Shown: positions 57,601-63,927 of the stretch, piece after piece
Position numbering within the stretch: the stretch's first letter is position 1
Layout of the letters: each line of letters opens with the position of its first letter
Origin: Collimonas fungivorans
GTDB taxonomy: Bacteria; Pseudomonadota; Gammaproteobacteria; Burkholderiales; Burkholderiaceae_D
Length of the DNA stretch: 64,000 bases
Direction: 5' to 3'
Assembly: GCF_001584145.1 (NCBI RefSeq)
Contig: NZ_CP013232.1
Span: forward strand, 1,364,001-1,428,000
Translations under genes and position numbers: made by a program
Notes under the pieces: model-generated
What the model was told of the DNA's origin: nothing
The model's input: only the letters and a program-made list of their open reading frames with translations
The model's database searches: none

Positions 57601-60114
57601 GCCGGTGATGCGGCAGGTAAAACCTTGACGCTCGACTCGGCCCGCAACATTCTGCTCGATGCCGGACAAAGCACCGCAACCAGTAGCGGGAGCAATCACA
57701 GCGCTGGCGTAGAGGTAGGCGTCGGGTATGAGGTGGGTGCGCAAACGGGGGCCTATGCATATGTCACTGCGAATGTGGGTAATGGCAATTACAACAATAC
57801 TGCAACGACGAACAGCAATACGCAGTTAAGCGGCAACACCGTCACCTTGAAGTCCAAGGGCGATACCACGTTAGCGGGCGCCACGGTCAAAGCCGATACG
57901 ATCAATGCGGATGTCGGCGGTGCGCTGGCGATTACATCGGTGCAGGATACCGCCACCCAGCACAACGAACAAAACAGCGTGGGCGGACGGGTGCAAATCT
58001 CCTTCGGCACGGCATGGGAAGCATCGGGCAATCTGTCGCAATCGAATGCGAACGGAACCAGCAATGCCGTCAATCAGCAATCGGGCTTATTTGCGGGCAA
58101 TGGCGGTTATCACGTGACTGCCGATGCAGTGGCCTTGAAGGGCGGTGCGATTGCCAGCACCAATGCCGGCAAGTCCGATCTGACGGCTAATTCTCTCACG
58201 GTAGAAAACATCACCAACAAGATGGATTATTCCGCTGACTCGGCGAGTATATCGGGCGGCATGAGTGGAAGCCTCGGCGGCAGCGGTTCAGGGAAAGCGC
58301 CGACGCAAACCAGTACCGGCGCCAGCAACCCCAATGTCACTCCGGGTATTCCGTTGCTGGAGAGCGGCAGTGCCGGCTCGACGACTTACGGCACGCTCAC
58401 CGATGGCAACATCAATATTGGCGGTCAGCACATGACCAGTGCTGCCGGGATGGGCGCGCATACCGATCTGGCGACGGCCAATGCGGCCATTGCACCCTTG
58501 CCCGATCTGAAAAACGTGATGAACAATCAGCAGGCCATGGCTGCGGCGGCCAACACCGTGATTACCACCAGCAACCAAATCGCTAACGACATTGGCGCCG
58601 CGGCGAATAAGAAAAATGAACAGGCACAGGCTGTGCTCCACAATCCGGACAGTACGCAAGCGCAAAAAGAGCAAGCGCAGCAAGATGCCAAGGACGCACA
58701 AGCTACCCTCAAAAACTGGGGACCGACAGGCGATTACACGCGCGACTTAAAGGTTGTGACGGCGATCCTGGTCGGTGGCGTCGCCGGTCAAGGGGCGGGT
58801 CAACTTGCCGCCAATGCCAGTGCGCCGTTTGCAGCGCAGGCGATAGGAGATTATTTTGCGCAACCGGGGCATGAGAACCAGACGGCGCAGGTTCTGACTC
58901 ACGCGGTGCTAGGTGGCATCCTCGCCGCCGCTAATGGAGCCAGTGCGGCAGCCGGCGCTGGGGCCGGTGCGGCAGGTGAATTGGCTGCCCAAGAAATCAC
59001 GCGCCAGTTGTATCCTGATGCTTATGACGCTAACGGCACCTTCCATCCTGAAAAACTGGATGCCGGTCAGATACAGACGGTGATTGGCTTGTCGACGGCA
59101 ATTGGTGCATTGGTGGCGGGAGCGACGGGCGGTTCGCTGTTGGACGCCAATGTAGGGGCGAATATTGCGCAGAATGCGGTAACGAATAATTGGTTATCGA
59201 AAAAAGAAAAACAGAAAGAAAAGGAGCTCTCAGCTGCTTGTTTTGTGAGCAAAAGTGCTGATGCATGTCAACAGCTAGGTAATTTGCAAGCGGAGGATGA
59301 TCGTCGTAATCAAGAGCTAGTCAAAGCTAATGCTGCGTTGAAAGAAATATCGGGTGAGCCGGCACAAAATTTGGCGAATCAGCTGTTGATAGTTGAGGGA
59401 AAAATCTGCACGGCTCCTTCTGATTGTTCTAAGAATCCGGATTGGCTTGCCGTTGATCAGGTCCGTCATTACGCAATGCAGCGGTCTGATGGGCTACAAG
59501 GTGTCTATCCGGAGCAATGGGCGCTGGTGGCACTAGGTGCTTTGGATCTGACCATCGCAGGGGTCAACGGAATCAAATACTTGGCGACCGAACAGTTTGT
59601 TTCGTCAGGTAGCAAAATTGTAATGGGCGGTGGTGGGATCAGTGTTCCTGATTTGGTAAAAGCGGCAAATAGCGCTACAGGTATTGATTCTGTCTGGCAT
59701 GCAACAAGGACAACTGGTGCGGCTTCGGGGATTCTGGGAAGTGGAATTGATCCCGCATTCCTGAATGCAAATAGCCGATTTGGTTCAGCATTTTATGTGG
59801 CTGAACAGCCTTCAACTTCGCTGGCTGAAATGGCTCATTATGGTGTGGAGCCTACTACGGGAATTCGATTCTCAGTTAATCAAAATAGCTTAAAGGTATT
59901 GGACTTGACCAATTCAGATACTGCTGCGGCCTGGGGGTATAAAGGAGGCAGTATTTCATCAACAACCCAACAAATTGGGACGGACGCTTTGGCACAAGGT
60001 TACAATGCGATCAGGTACGGTTCTGAGCGGGCCACAGGTGGAACGAATTTGGCCATCCTCAATAATTTCAATCAAATTTTAAAACCTATTATGGTTACTC
60101 CGGCGGTTCCATGA
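48673..60114 (+). CDS. giant TpsA/CdiA-type exoprotein with C-terminal RES-like toxin domain
   Basis: A 3813-residue filamentous exoprotein. The N-terminus has the extended signal peptide region (MNKQNFRVIFNKHRGMLMAV ... VTFVQAQ). The TPS secretion domain follows, with the NxNGI motif ANVNGISCSGCGFINTSRG at ~175. A ~1000-residue field of short haemagglutinin repeats (SLNNxxGxI, GxLxNxxGTI) comes next, then a non-repeat module (~1540-2010, PAWWSSLRPSPSF...) and FHA-2 repeats. A hydrophobic pretoxin region ends at ~3503 with AVTNNWLSKKEK, a variant of the VENN junction. After it, composition turns AT-rich and lysine-rich. The last ~140 residues carry Arg3702 (NSRFGSAFYVAEQP), Glu3719 (SLAEMAHYG) and Ser3784 (IRYGSERATGGTN), the R-E-S order of RES-domain NAD-depleting toxins. 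ATG 48673 follows an in-frame TTG. The stop overlaps the next ATG as ATGA. Confidence 0.92.
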   Translation: MNKQNFRVIFNKHRGMLMAVAENVASQGKGAGAGSSATTLPLMRLVHLGVTIAALFGNVTFVQAQIVADPNAGSHRPTVGQTATSIPLVNIVAPNGAGVSHNQYNQFSVGSQGAILNNAPTSVQTQQAGWVPGNANLTPGNSARIILNEVTGTSRSQLNGYIEVAGQKAQVVIANVNGISCSGCGFINTSRGVLTTGVPVFGGDGSLQAFRVTRGDIQIDANGLNGNNLDQLDLIARSVSVNGQLWANNLNVIAGANAVNYADLGVQVITGEGGKPTVGIDSSALGGMYANKIKLVGTEAGVGVVSLGNIAAQAGDLNIDNQGKITLGGHTSATGSVRIVGNDGITNSGTLSGQQSMQLYSAGEIANSGTIAAQNDVLLFSGSINSTGVLGAGIDANGHATQPGSLSLIAAGAISATGQNTATNNVGANAGSSINLAHSNTNAGGNIGLAANAGNIDLTGGMLQAAGMANLSATGAVTNDQGSINAAQLTTTSASLSNIGGKLVQSGTGDTGITTSGLLDNGAGTISTNAQNVTIQSGSLNNAGGQISHAGSGTATIQSGATTNTQGSIASNGQINLRAASLNNQGGSLTSVQQTILSSTGDISNAHGTIQSGTGLTLSGANIDNSAGSIKSLNADGLTLTASGQLVNAAGGVIGGNGNANVSAGSLINSSTISAAQNLTIATTQALDNSSGTLAAGGVLNGSAGSALSNNAGTIAAAQINLHAHDIANQSGVISQSDTAAMALQTVGAFDNTHGTVQSNANDLTLTTGGLINDNGTISQAAAGALKIASGALSNQHGTIVTNGAASITAGAATNSGTISAQQTLDLSAASLNNNTGTLASNGAMHVNAGSTLTNSGGTIQAGSNASPSSATITAATLDNSNGTLGAGSIDLEASTLVNAGGKIIQGDSNGVATVNVSQLLNNDQGMIGIVARNLTLAPGALQNNGGTIAHTGSGALTVQTGALSNNGGVLGTNGAATVTASSIVNQGGKLTAVGNESVTSGAGIDNSQGGYIGGAAVAVNATGGLINNQGGTMEGATAGATVNAQSLNNAGGKVQNLGTGAVAVNVAQALNNAAGSISGKSNVTTTAGSINNVGGAIGALGDLTVSSGSTLDNSNGAMEAMGNVTTTAQGALSNIGGKIEALGSSGQLQVSGNTLDNTSGKIINVGSGQTTVTGTMAITNANPSAVTGSGLIGGAGDVTIATPTLSNTQGAQIIAGRALNLDTATSLNNNGGQLIAANALTLNQAGAALTNVGGDISGGSVVLTTTSIDNTAGKIANQSGSGGGIAITTGTFTNINGAVGSDVDLSLTATTLAGDGKVVAGRDGNVSLQGDYTYDAANQITANRNLTLSSTGTLTNTGTLAATGNLTVNAANVVNAAGADIASGNPGDLTTGTTTINTGSGNITNVGRLEGNNVNTTSNQLNNTGTVIGNNVTVNAGTVTNDGAAAIIAGVNQVNLWVTGSINNQNGATLYSLGDLNMAANGAKDANGYLFNQTGTINNLSSTIEADGTLNVAANQINNVRQNVQTNTVTLSDTTTTMGTPAWWSSLRPSPSFGGGDPLRNSNTRIRDAYYVDPSQIVSSTPIVTPDGVLLYKVVVNLKSTDSAFEYLQSDLTYALPNGGADIKIGGQSRVTPTAGTQTLYVTAIANNQANPDQVANGDAWSQFSNNVIRNTVSSIAYSNQYGSCTANCVRLQTYKDYTDPSAVIGADTMRTQADNPGGYPVEVQRIAHQVVTETQLASTTGAPAKITSGGAMHMAIGTQLNNDNGQIAAGSNLTIDGVASADGSNNTKIVNTATQLTRTYTSDNQSGFGSADRDGSTPVQWSSWSATPITQNIGVAGGTITSNQAVTISGGKITNTSVGASTRPVGSSAASLGLGDGIAPLDLASNAPIGGVPAGNQTGVAGTTPVGSTGSTATPGAARTVDGARAGAVNTVLPTNGLYSVRPQPNQPYLIATDPRFTQYGNFISSDYMLGLLGINPAVTQKRLGDGFYEEKLVTDQVTNLTGMRYLNGYANAEEEYKSLMTNGAQYAKQFNMVPGIALSDAQMAALTTNIVWLVNQTVTLPDGSQQTVLVPQVYLAKNMDLTPTGALIAGNSVAIQGTDITNSGGTMSGKQQLLLAADHDISNIGGTLAGGNVGLFAGNNILDQSVTNTTITNFGNNSSTITAVGAVGKIAATQNLVMSAGQNLTLQGAQVSASGNAMLTAGNAINVETVTTGSHYVMPVGNTHTDAQSTHAVGSTVAAGGNLGVVSGGDMTVTGSNLSSGKDMLVAAGGNVKIQNATDSSSYHTDGSSKDGSQTIDQHNQSAIGSTLIAGGNATVLAGAQQDAFGNTVLVKGAPAKDITLTASAISAGANQDGKGNAILGATGNVTVAETMLHNDFSQEDKSSHKGFLSSSSSHDVQTMSGNVAQGSTVSGNQVSVTAGNDVTVRGSNVIGVNDVSLTANNGKVAIVSAQNTSQTDSSHEQKKSGFTAGFSGGVASIGYGKGSASSQNSVETLTQQGSSIASINGNTRIQAGQALSVVASDISAGQNLTLIGKSVDLSAAQNTSVEHGAQQSSSSGISLGLTLNPVAAFKSAYQQSASGNPSTSILGKSTKYGDAIGDGTLAASTPVVVQAGSHSSSGNQDHATSTAQVSSLTAGNNLTVLATGGSITSQGTNMSSGGDAMLIAKDNINLDVAHSFESQGQTNASKGWSLDNRGSLPAGVFNGKGNGNGSTDTVTGTTLSAGGKATLATTDGDINLTASNLVATSDLSINAARNLTIQSGQNTATNANQNNTQAIGKVVISDTERFAGYSADKSKNNDTSVTQVASNVGSLQGNVNLSAGEKYTQTASNVLAAQDINIVAKSIDINTAANTGNSDQSTSDLKVGAFARVTSPLIDLGNNLENAKKSDGRLQAMQGLAAVSNGYQVASAASAALKEGGSGELLKAEVGVGFTTANSQDRSNYSQAQGSSIQGGGNVNLTSTEGDIHATGAHIAAGDAAGKTLTLDSARNILLDAGQSTATSSGSNHSAGVEVGVGYEVGAQTGAYAYVTANVGNGNYNNTATTNSNTQLSGNTVTLKSKGDTTLAGATVKADTINADVGGALAITSVQDTATQHNEQNSVGGRVQISFGTAWEASGNLSQSNANGTSNAVNQQSGLFAGNGGYHVTADAVALKGGAIASTNAGKSDLTANSLTVENITNKMDYSADSASISGGMSGSLGGSGSGKAPTQTSTGASNPNVTPGIPLLESGSAGSTTYGTLTDGNINIGGQHMTSAAGMGAHTDLATANAAIAPLPDLKNVMNNQQAMAAAANTVITTSNQIANDIGAAANKKNEQAQAVLHNPDSTQAQKEQAQQDAKDAQATLKNWGPTGDYTRDLKVVTAILVGGVAGQGAGQLAANASAPFAAQAIGDYFAQPGHENQTAQVLTHAVLGGILAAANGASAAAGAGAGAAGELAAQEITRQLYPDAYDANGTFHPEKLDAGQIQTVIGLSTAIGALVAGATGGSLLDANVGANIAQNAVTNNWLSKKEKQKEKELSAACFVSKSADACQQLGNLQAEDDRRNQELVKANAALKEISGEPAQNLANQLLIVEGKICTAPSDCSKNPDWLAVDQVRHYAMQRSDGLQGVYPEQWALVALGALDLTIAGVNGIKYLATEQFVSSGSKIVMGGGGISVPDLVKAANSATGIDSVWHATRTTGAASGILGSGIDPAFLNANSRFGSAFYVAEQPSTSLAEMAHYGVEPTTGIRFSVNQNSLKVLDLTNSDTAAAWGYKGGSISSTTQQIGTDALAQGYNAIRYGSERATGGTNLAILNNFNQILKPIMVTPAVP

Positions 60115-60569
60115 AGCTTGAACTAATTAAATACACATGCGCCCGTTGCGCGACCAGTTTTGACGCGCCTGCACTCGGTGAAGATGCGTATGGCGAATTT
60201 TTGCTTCGGTCAAAAAACGGGGAAATGGCCTATTTGAATGCTTTTATGGATTTAACCTATAAGGAGGTTGATAATTTGCTGTCGAGTCATCCAAAAGCTT
60301 CTGTTCTACAACCTTTAGAAAGGGCCAAAATTCTTCGTCGTATATATGGCGGCTTGGCCTGTGACTTGGACAGCGAAATGTCACCGTTTGAAATTGATGC
60401 GCTTCCCCTTTGTCCGTCATGCGGTAGCCAGCAAATGGCTTCATGGGAATTTAAGAATCCACCGGAGATATTGGACGTTCCTGTGTCAGCAGTTACTCAC
60501 AATTGCTGGTCGATGTTATCGGATTCCGAAAAATTAAAGTTGCTGGATGCGCGACTCGCTATTCTTTAA
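60111..60569 (+). CDS. candidate immunity protein of the CdiA-type toxin
   Basis: A 152-residue cytoplasmic protein that overlaps the tpsA stop (ATGA), the usual arrangement of cdiI genes. It contains two CxxC pairs, YTCARCATSF near the N-terminus and PLCPSCGSQ at ~100, forming a probable zinc ribbon; the middle is helical (YKEVDNLLSSHPKASVL). AT-rich codons match the toxin tip rather than the tpsA body. Function as immunity is inferred from position; no family recognised. Confidence 0.7.
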   Translation: MKLELIKYTCARCATSFDAPALGEDAYGEFLLRSKNGEMAYLNAFMDLTYKEVDNLLSSHPKASVLQPLERAKILRRIYGGLACDLDSEMSPFEIDALPLCPSCGSQQMASWEFKNPPEILDVPVSAVTHNCWSMLSDSEKLKLLDARLAIL

Positions 60570-60603
60570 GGAAGAATAGCAGTAGGGGGGCGCTTGGGCT
60601 CGA

Positions 60604-60840
60604 CAGCAAAAAGGCGGCGGCTTTAGTTTGAGTATCTGTATGCCACCGATCTGTGTCGGTCAATGGGTCAACTGCAGCCCAGTTACACCAAACAAACGGC
60701 CGACCACAATTACCAGAGCGCAGTCGATCAAAGCGGTTTTGTTGCCGGCAGCGATGGTTTTGCCATCAAGGTCAAGGGAAATATTGATCTGAAGGGTGCG
60801 GCAATCACCAGCACAGCCATGCCAAACATGTCAGCATGTA
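60604..60840 (+). pseudogene. orphan fragment of an FHA/CdiA-type exoprotein
   Basis: One frame reads QQKGGGFSLSICMPPICVGQ; a second frame continues from 60663 with LQPSYTKQTADHNYQSAVDQ then SGFVAGSDGFAIKVKGNIDL and KGAAITSTA. The latter is the standard FHA-2 repeat (xQSGxxAGxxGFxIxVKGNxDLKGAxIxSx). The two halves are joined by a frameshift and the piece has no start or end. It is a displaced scrap of a second tpsA gene, as in orphan cdiA-CT arrays. Confidence 0.75.
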
Positions 60841-60887
60841 ATAAGAAATGGTGCTTGAGGCCGGTAATTTTCCCAAGAAATTTTGAT

Positions 60888-61202
60888 ATGACGACCAATA
60901 CTTCACCAACCCCTACGAGCAATAAGCTCGATGAACAAGCAACATACAATCCAGATAATTTGCTGAATGATTTGATTGATAGGCTACATGTAAAAAATGA
61001 TGCTGCGCTGAGCCGTGCGCTTGAAGTTGCACCTCACTTAATTAGTAAAATTCGCCATTGCCGTTTACCGATAGGAGCCTCAATGCTGATACGCATGCAT
61101 GAAGTCAGTGGCCTGAGTATCGGCGAATTGCGTGCGTTGATGGGAGATCGCCGCCAAAAATTTAGGATTAGCGACAAACATTTCAAGCCGCGCAAAGATT
61201 GA
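60888..61202 (+). CDS. Xre-like small DNA-binding regulator (copy 2)
   Basis: A 104-residue protein: MTTNTSPTPTSNKLDEQATY, VKNDAALSRALEVAPHLISK, IRHCRLPIGASMLIRMHEVS, LMGDRRQKFRISDKHFKPRK. It is a paralogue of the gene at 43241-43561 but on the opposite strand, at the other side of the CDI locus. Both share the lambda-repressor-like fold. No good ribosome site precedes ATG 60888; the open frame upstream belongs to the FHA scrap. Possibly part of a mobile pair or a local regulator. Confidence 0.72.
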   Translation: MTTNTSPTPTSNKLDEQATYNPDNLLNDLIDRLHVKNDAALSRALEVAPHLISKIRHCRLPIGASMLIRMHEVSGLSIGELRALMGDRRQKFRISDKHFKPRKD

Positions 61203-61238
61203 ACCAGCTGCGGCTCACAGTTCTTTAGTAACAAAAAA

Positions 61239-62153
61239 ATGACAGATCGTGGTCGTCAACCGCAAGTAAAAAAACGAATTTCCAGTATCGTTGAGTCTGG
61301 CCGCAGAAATGGGACGCTGACTCCAGAAAAATCAGCATCAACAGCAAGGCGCAGAGGAACGCCGCCACTGACAATCGAAATGATGCAGGCTCTTGCCCTC
61401 GAGCGTAGCGGTCGCTGCCTTTCTATGCACTATGTCAACTTAACCACACATCTGGAATGGGAGTGCGCCCATGGCCATCGCTGGTACGCGATGCCTGCGG
61501 GGGTGAAGAAAGGTAGCTGGTGCCCTAAGTGTGTCCATGACAGCATGCGCGGTTCATTGGACAAGATACAGGTAATCGCTGCATCCCATGGCGGACGCTG
61601 CCTGTCCAGCCAATATATCAACTCCCAAACAAAGCTCTTATTTGAATGCAAGCAGGGACATCGCTGGCAAGGGCTGCCAACCCATATTGTGCGAGGGCAT
61701 TGGTGCGGCTTGTGCAGCCGCGACAATACTCGGAACGGGCTGGAAAAGATGCGTAAGATGGCGGCCGCCCGTGGCGGCGAATGTCTATCCGACACTTATG
61801 TGAATATCCAATCCCATTTGCTCTGGCGTTGTGCATATGGCCATGAATGGCAGGCAACGCCTGCACAAATAGCGAGGAATCATTGGTGTCCGGGCTGCCA
61901 GCATGACAAGCTGCGAACGGGCATCGATGCGATGCGCGCTCTTGCCGCTGAGCGCGATGGTCGTTGTTTGTCGGAGACGTACACGAATTCCGGCACTTAT
62001 TTAACTTGGCAATGCGAAAGAGGTCATATTTGGCAAGCCACGCCAGGGACTGTCAGAATTCAGGGATCTTGGTGTCAGCAGTGCCATTTCGATAGCATGA
62101 CCAAACCGAAACAGCCGCGCAAACGCAAGTTGAAGGGACCGATTCTGCTGTGA
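61239..62153 (+). CDS. tandem zinc-ribbon (treble-clef) repeat protein
   Basis: A 304-residue basic protein with four repeats of ~60 residues. The pattern is A-x-x-R-x-GxCLS-x-x-YxN...L-x-W/F-x-C-x-x-GHxWxxxP...G-x-WC-x-x-C, with cores starting at about residues 60, 122, 182 and 242. Each unit has one Cys-x2-GH and one WCxxC, enough to bind one zinc (three Cys, one His). The N- and C-termini are Lys/Arg-rich (PKQPRKRKLKGP). Such tandem zinc ribbons usually bind nucleic acid. It lies in the orphan-module zone after the CDI locus; the role is unknown. Confidence 0.75.
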   Translation: MTDRGRQPQVKKRISSIVESGRRNGTLTPEKSASTARRRGTPPLTIEMMQALALERSGRCLSMHYVNLTTHLEWECAHGHRWYAMPAGVKKGSWCPKCVHDSMRGSLDKIQVIAASHGGRCLSSQYINSQTKLLFECKQGHRWQGLPTHIVRGHWCGLCSRDNTRNGLEKMRKMAAARGGECLSDTYVNIQSHLLWRCAYGHEWQATPAQIARNHWCPGCQHDKLRTGIDAMRALAAERDGRCLSETYTNSGTYLTWQCERGHIWQATPGTVRIQGSWCQQCHFDSMTKPKQPRKRKLKGPILL

Positions 62154-62254
62154 ATGCAAGGCTATGTTGAACCATTGACGTAGATGGAAACCGGAAATAA
62201 GCCATACTGAATTTGTGCCGGACAATGCTGAATACAGACTATTCAGAGCGGCAC

Positions 62255-62596
62255 ATGGCAAAAGACACTGAGAAGAACGCGCCTGGCATCTTTAGCAAAT
62301 GGGGCACGTCGGCAAAAAAATGGTTGTCCGGAAACGTCGAAGACGTGAGCGATCTGGGAAAGGACGACCCCTACGTCTTTGATTTTGGTTCTGCCACACA
62401 GTCTCTGCTGGGAACCGGCCGCCGCGAAGCTCGGGGTCCTTGCAATGACACATATTGCATTACGAGTCCGTACTCGATTTCTTGGAGTGGAGCTTCGACA
62501 ATGTGTCATTGCAAGACTCCCAATTTCTTTCTAGTTCCGACGAAAGAGCGCAACGATTACTTTAAACGAATTACGGTACCGGAGCTGATGAAATGA
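62255..62596 (+). CDS. small hypothetical protein carrying an internal inverted-repeat segment
   Basis: About 113 residues: MAKDTEKNAPGIFSKWGTSA, KKWLSGNVEDVSDLGKDDPY, then a cysteine-rich stretch GPCNDTYCITSP...MCHCKTPNF and a C-terminus FKRITVPELMK. The region encoding the Cys stretch is a 75-base segment with perfect 14-base ends (TTGCAATGACACAT / ATGTGTCATTGCAA, 62440-62453 and 62501-62514). No family recognised. The next gene overlaps it by ATGA, so the two are co-translated. Confidence 0.6.
   Translation: MAKDTEKNAPGIFSKWGTSAKKWLSGNVEDVSDLGKDDPYVFDFGSATQSLLGTGRREARGPCNDTYCITSPYSISWSGASTMCHCKTPNFFLVPTKERNDYFKRITVPELMK
62440..62514. repeat. 75-base segment with perfect 14-base inverted ends and inner hairpins
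   Basis: Ends TTGCAATGACACAT and ATGTGTCATTGCAA are exact inverted copies. Inside, TGCAAT/ATTGCA (62441-62459) and CGAGT-CCGT-ACTCG (62463-62476) can form competing hairpins, and a second pair CGAAGCTC (62425-62432) / GAGCTTCG (62490-62497) crosses them. It could be a tiny MITE, an invertible segment or a structured RNA element. Confidence 0.55.
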
Positions 62597-63042
62597 TTGA
62601 GAATTTTCAGTTGATATTGCTTGGTGGTACATATGATGCAGTGAATAATCCGTCTGCATATGCTAGTCCGTGGGGTAGCAATTTGGTGGCTGCGCTTGCT
62701 GTTGGCTGTCGTTGGCAAAACAAGGGTGTTTGGGTAACGAAATTTCAAGGTTTTCCTGAGCAGGCGCGGCGACAAACAATTGATGCCAACACCCTTTCTG
62801 ATCATTCTGGAGTGGTTTTTGTCGAAATTGACTATGACTACAGTCGTAATAATAATGCTGTCATTTTCAATCCCGATGGCGGCGAGAGAATTAGATTAAC
62901 GAGCCCATATGGACAATTTACTGCGGTAAATTACGAAAATGATCAGTTAGGTTTTCTGGTTTGTGATGACAGAAATATCGAACGCTGGTACGCGTACGAT
63001 GTTGCAGCAAACGAATTTACTCGGTGGCATCCAGTTCGGTGA
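62593..63042 (+). CDS. hypothetical protein, downstream partner of the inverted-repeat gene
   Basis: A 149-residue acidic protein with repeated aromatic and Asn/Asp-rich strands (FQLILLGGTYDAVNNPSAYA, FVEIDYDYSRNNNAVIFNPD, WYAYDVAANEFTRWHPV), suggestive of a beta-rich fold. It overlaps the previous gene by ATGA, consistent with a toxin/immunity or two-component pair, but neither protein is recognised. Confidence 0.6.
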   Translation: MIENFQLILLGGTYDAVNNPSAYASPWGSNLVAALAVGCRWQNKGVWVTKFQGFPEQARRQTIDANTLSDHSGVVFVEIDYDYSRNNNAVIFNPDGGERIRLTSPYGQFTAVNYENDQLGFLVCDDRNIERWYAYDVAANEFTRWHPVR

Positions 63043-63181
63043 ACAGAGTTCATCGTAGTGCCGCCGCATACATTTTTGCTCGACGTAGGAATGCTTCTTT
63101 TTCTCCTTCGAGAATTGCACACGCGGCATCGCGAGTATTCGTATGGTCTATGGATACGCCAAAGCGAGCCGCTTTCGTGGC

Positions 63182-63838
63182 TCAAATTTTAAAGGGATTC
63201 TTTGGTTTTTCTGAGCCGTCGTGTGAAGCCGATGGCAATTTAACTTGAGGCGTCTCGAAGGGAATGGCTTCACACGATTTTGGATCAGAAAAATTCCCAT
63301 CTATTGAAGGTTGGTTGTCCCACTCGCCATTTCTTTTTTCAAAAACTATATTGATTCCATTTGGTCTTTCTGCCCATTCACTCCAGCGCCAAGACGGTTT
63401 GTCGGCTTTCTGCGCTTTATTAAAATCCTCGCAGCCGATGCCAGAGCAACTGGGTACAGGTATTTCCTCTAAAACTCTGATTGCCCTGAAGGTCAGTTTC
63501 ATGCCCCCTTTCCATTGGAGACCATTTAATCGTTCTACATCTGTTATTGGTCGACCAGAAAATAGTGTAATTTTTGGTTCAAGTATTTGGAAAAAACTTG
63601 GCACTCCATCTGATATCCCCCAACGATATCTAAAAAAATGCTGACCATTGCATTGAAAAATCTTCGACTCGATATACTGTTTGCCAATGACGAAGGCCTC
63701 TGTGCTTTCCTTTGAATCCTTCACTTCCTCTTTTTTCGTAGCGTGAGAAAAAACGGGGATGAAAATTAGACTGGCTATAAATATTGATAGAGGAACAGTA
63801 CGAAAAAATTTTGATTTTATTGGATGAGAATTGGACAT
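63182..63838 (-). CDS. exported hypothetical protein
   Basis: A 218-residue protein with a signal peptide after a polar start (SKFFRTVPLSIFIASLIFIPVFSHA). The mature part has cysteines in IFQCNGQHFF, PVPSCSGIGCEDF and DPKSCEAIPF, so probably disulfide-bonded in the periplasm. AT-rich. A C-terminal PSASHDGSEKPKNPFKI tail. No family recognised. Confidence 0.65.
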   Translation of the reverse strand: MSNSHPIKSKFFRTVPLSIFIASLIFIPVFSHATKKEEVKDSKESTEAFVIGKQYIESKIFQCNGQHFFRYRWGISDGVPSFFQILEPKITLFSGRPITDVERLNGLQWKGGMKLTFRAIRVLEEIPVPSCSGIGCEDFNKAQKADKPSWRWSEWAERPNGINIVFEKRNGEWDNQPSIDGNFSDPKSCEAIPFETPQVKLPSASHDGSEKPKNPFKI

Positions 63839-63927
63839 GGTGCCCTTTCATAATTGAACTTTGAACCGTCAACTATTTGCAGAAAATAACCTACTGGAAT
63901 CAGTGCCGGTTCGTCGATATTTAGGCG

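Noticed and set aside
48814..58712. Long minus-strand open frames opposite the tpsA gene (for example 51052-52407)
   Set aside because: They are mirror frames of a low-complexity, repeat-rich gene and match no protein family; the plus frame has clear TPS/FHA motifs.
43241..61202. The Xre-like genes as RES-Xre antitoxins for the RES-like toxin tip
   Set aside because: They are not adjacent to the toxin, and lack a visible MbcA/ParS-type C-terminal domain; the overlapping 60111 gene is the better immunity candidate.
63043..63181. A small gene between the 62593 and 63182 genes
   Set aside because: Short frames on both strands lack a start with ribosome site and resemble no family.
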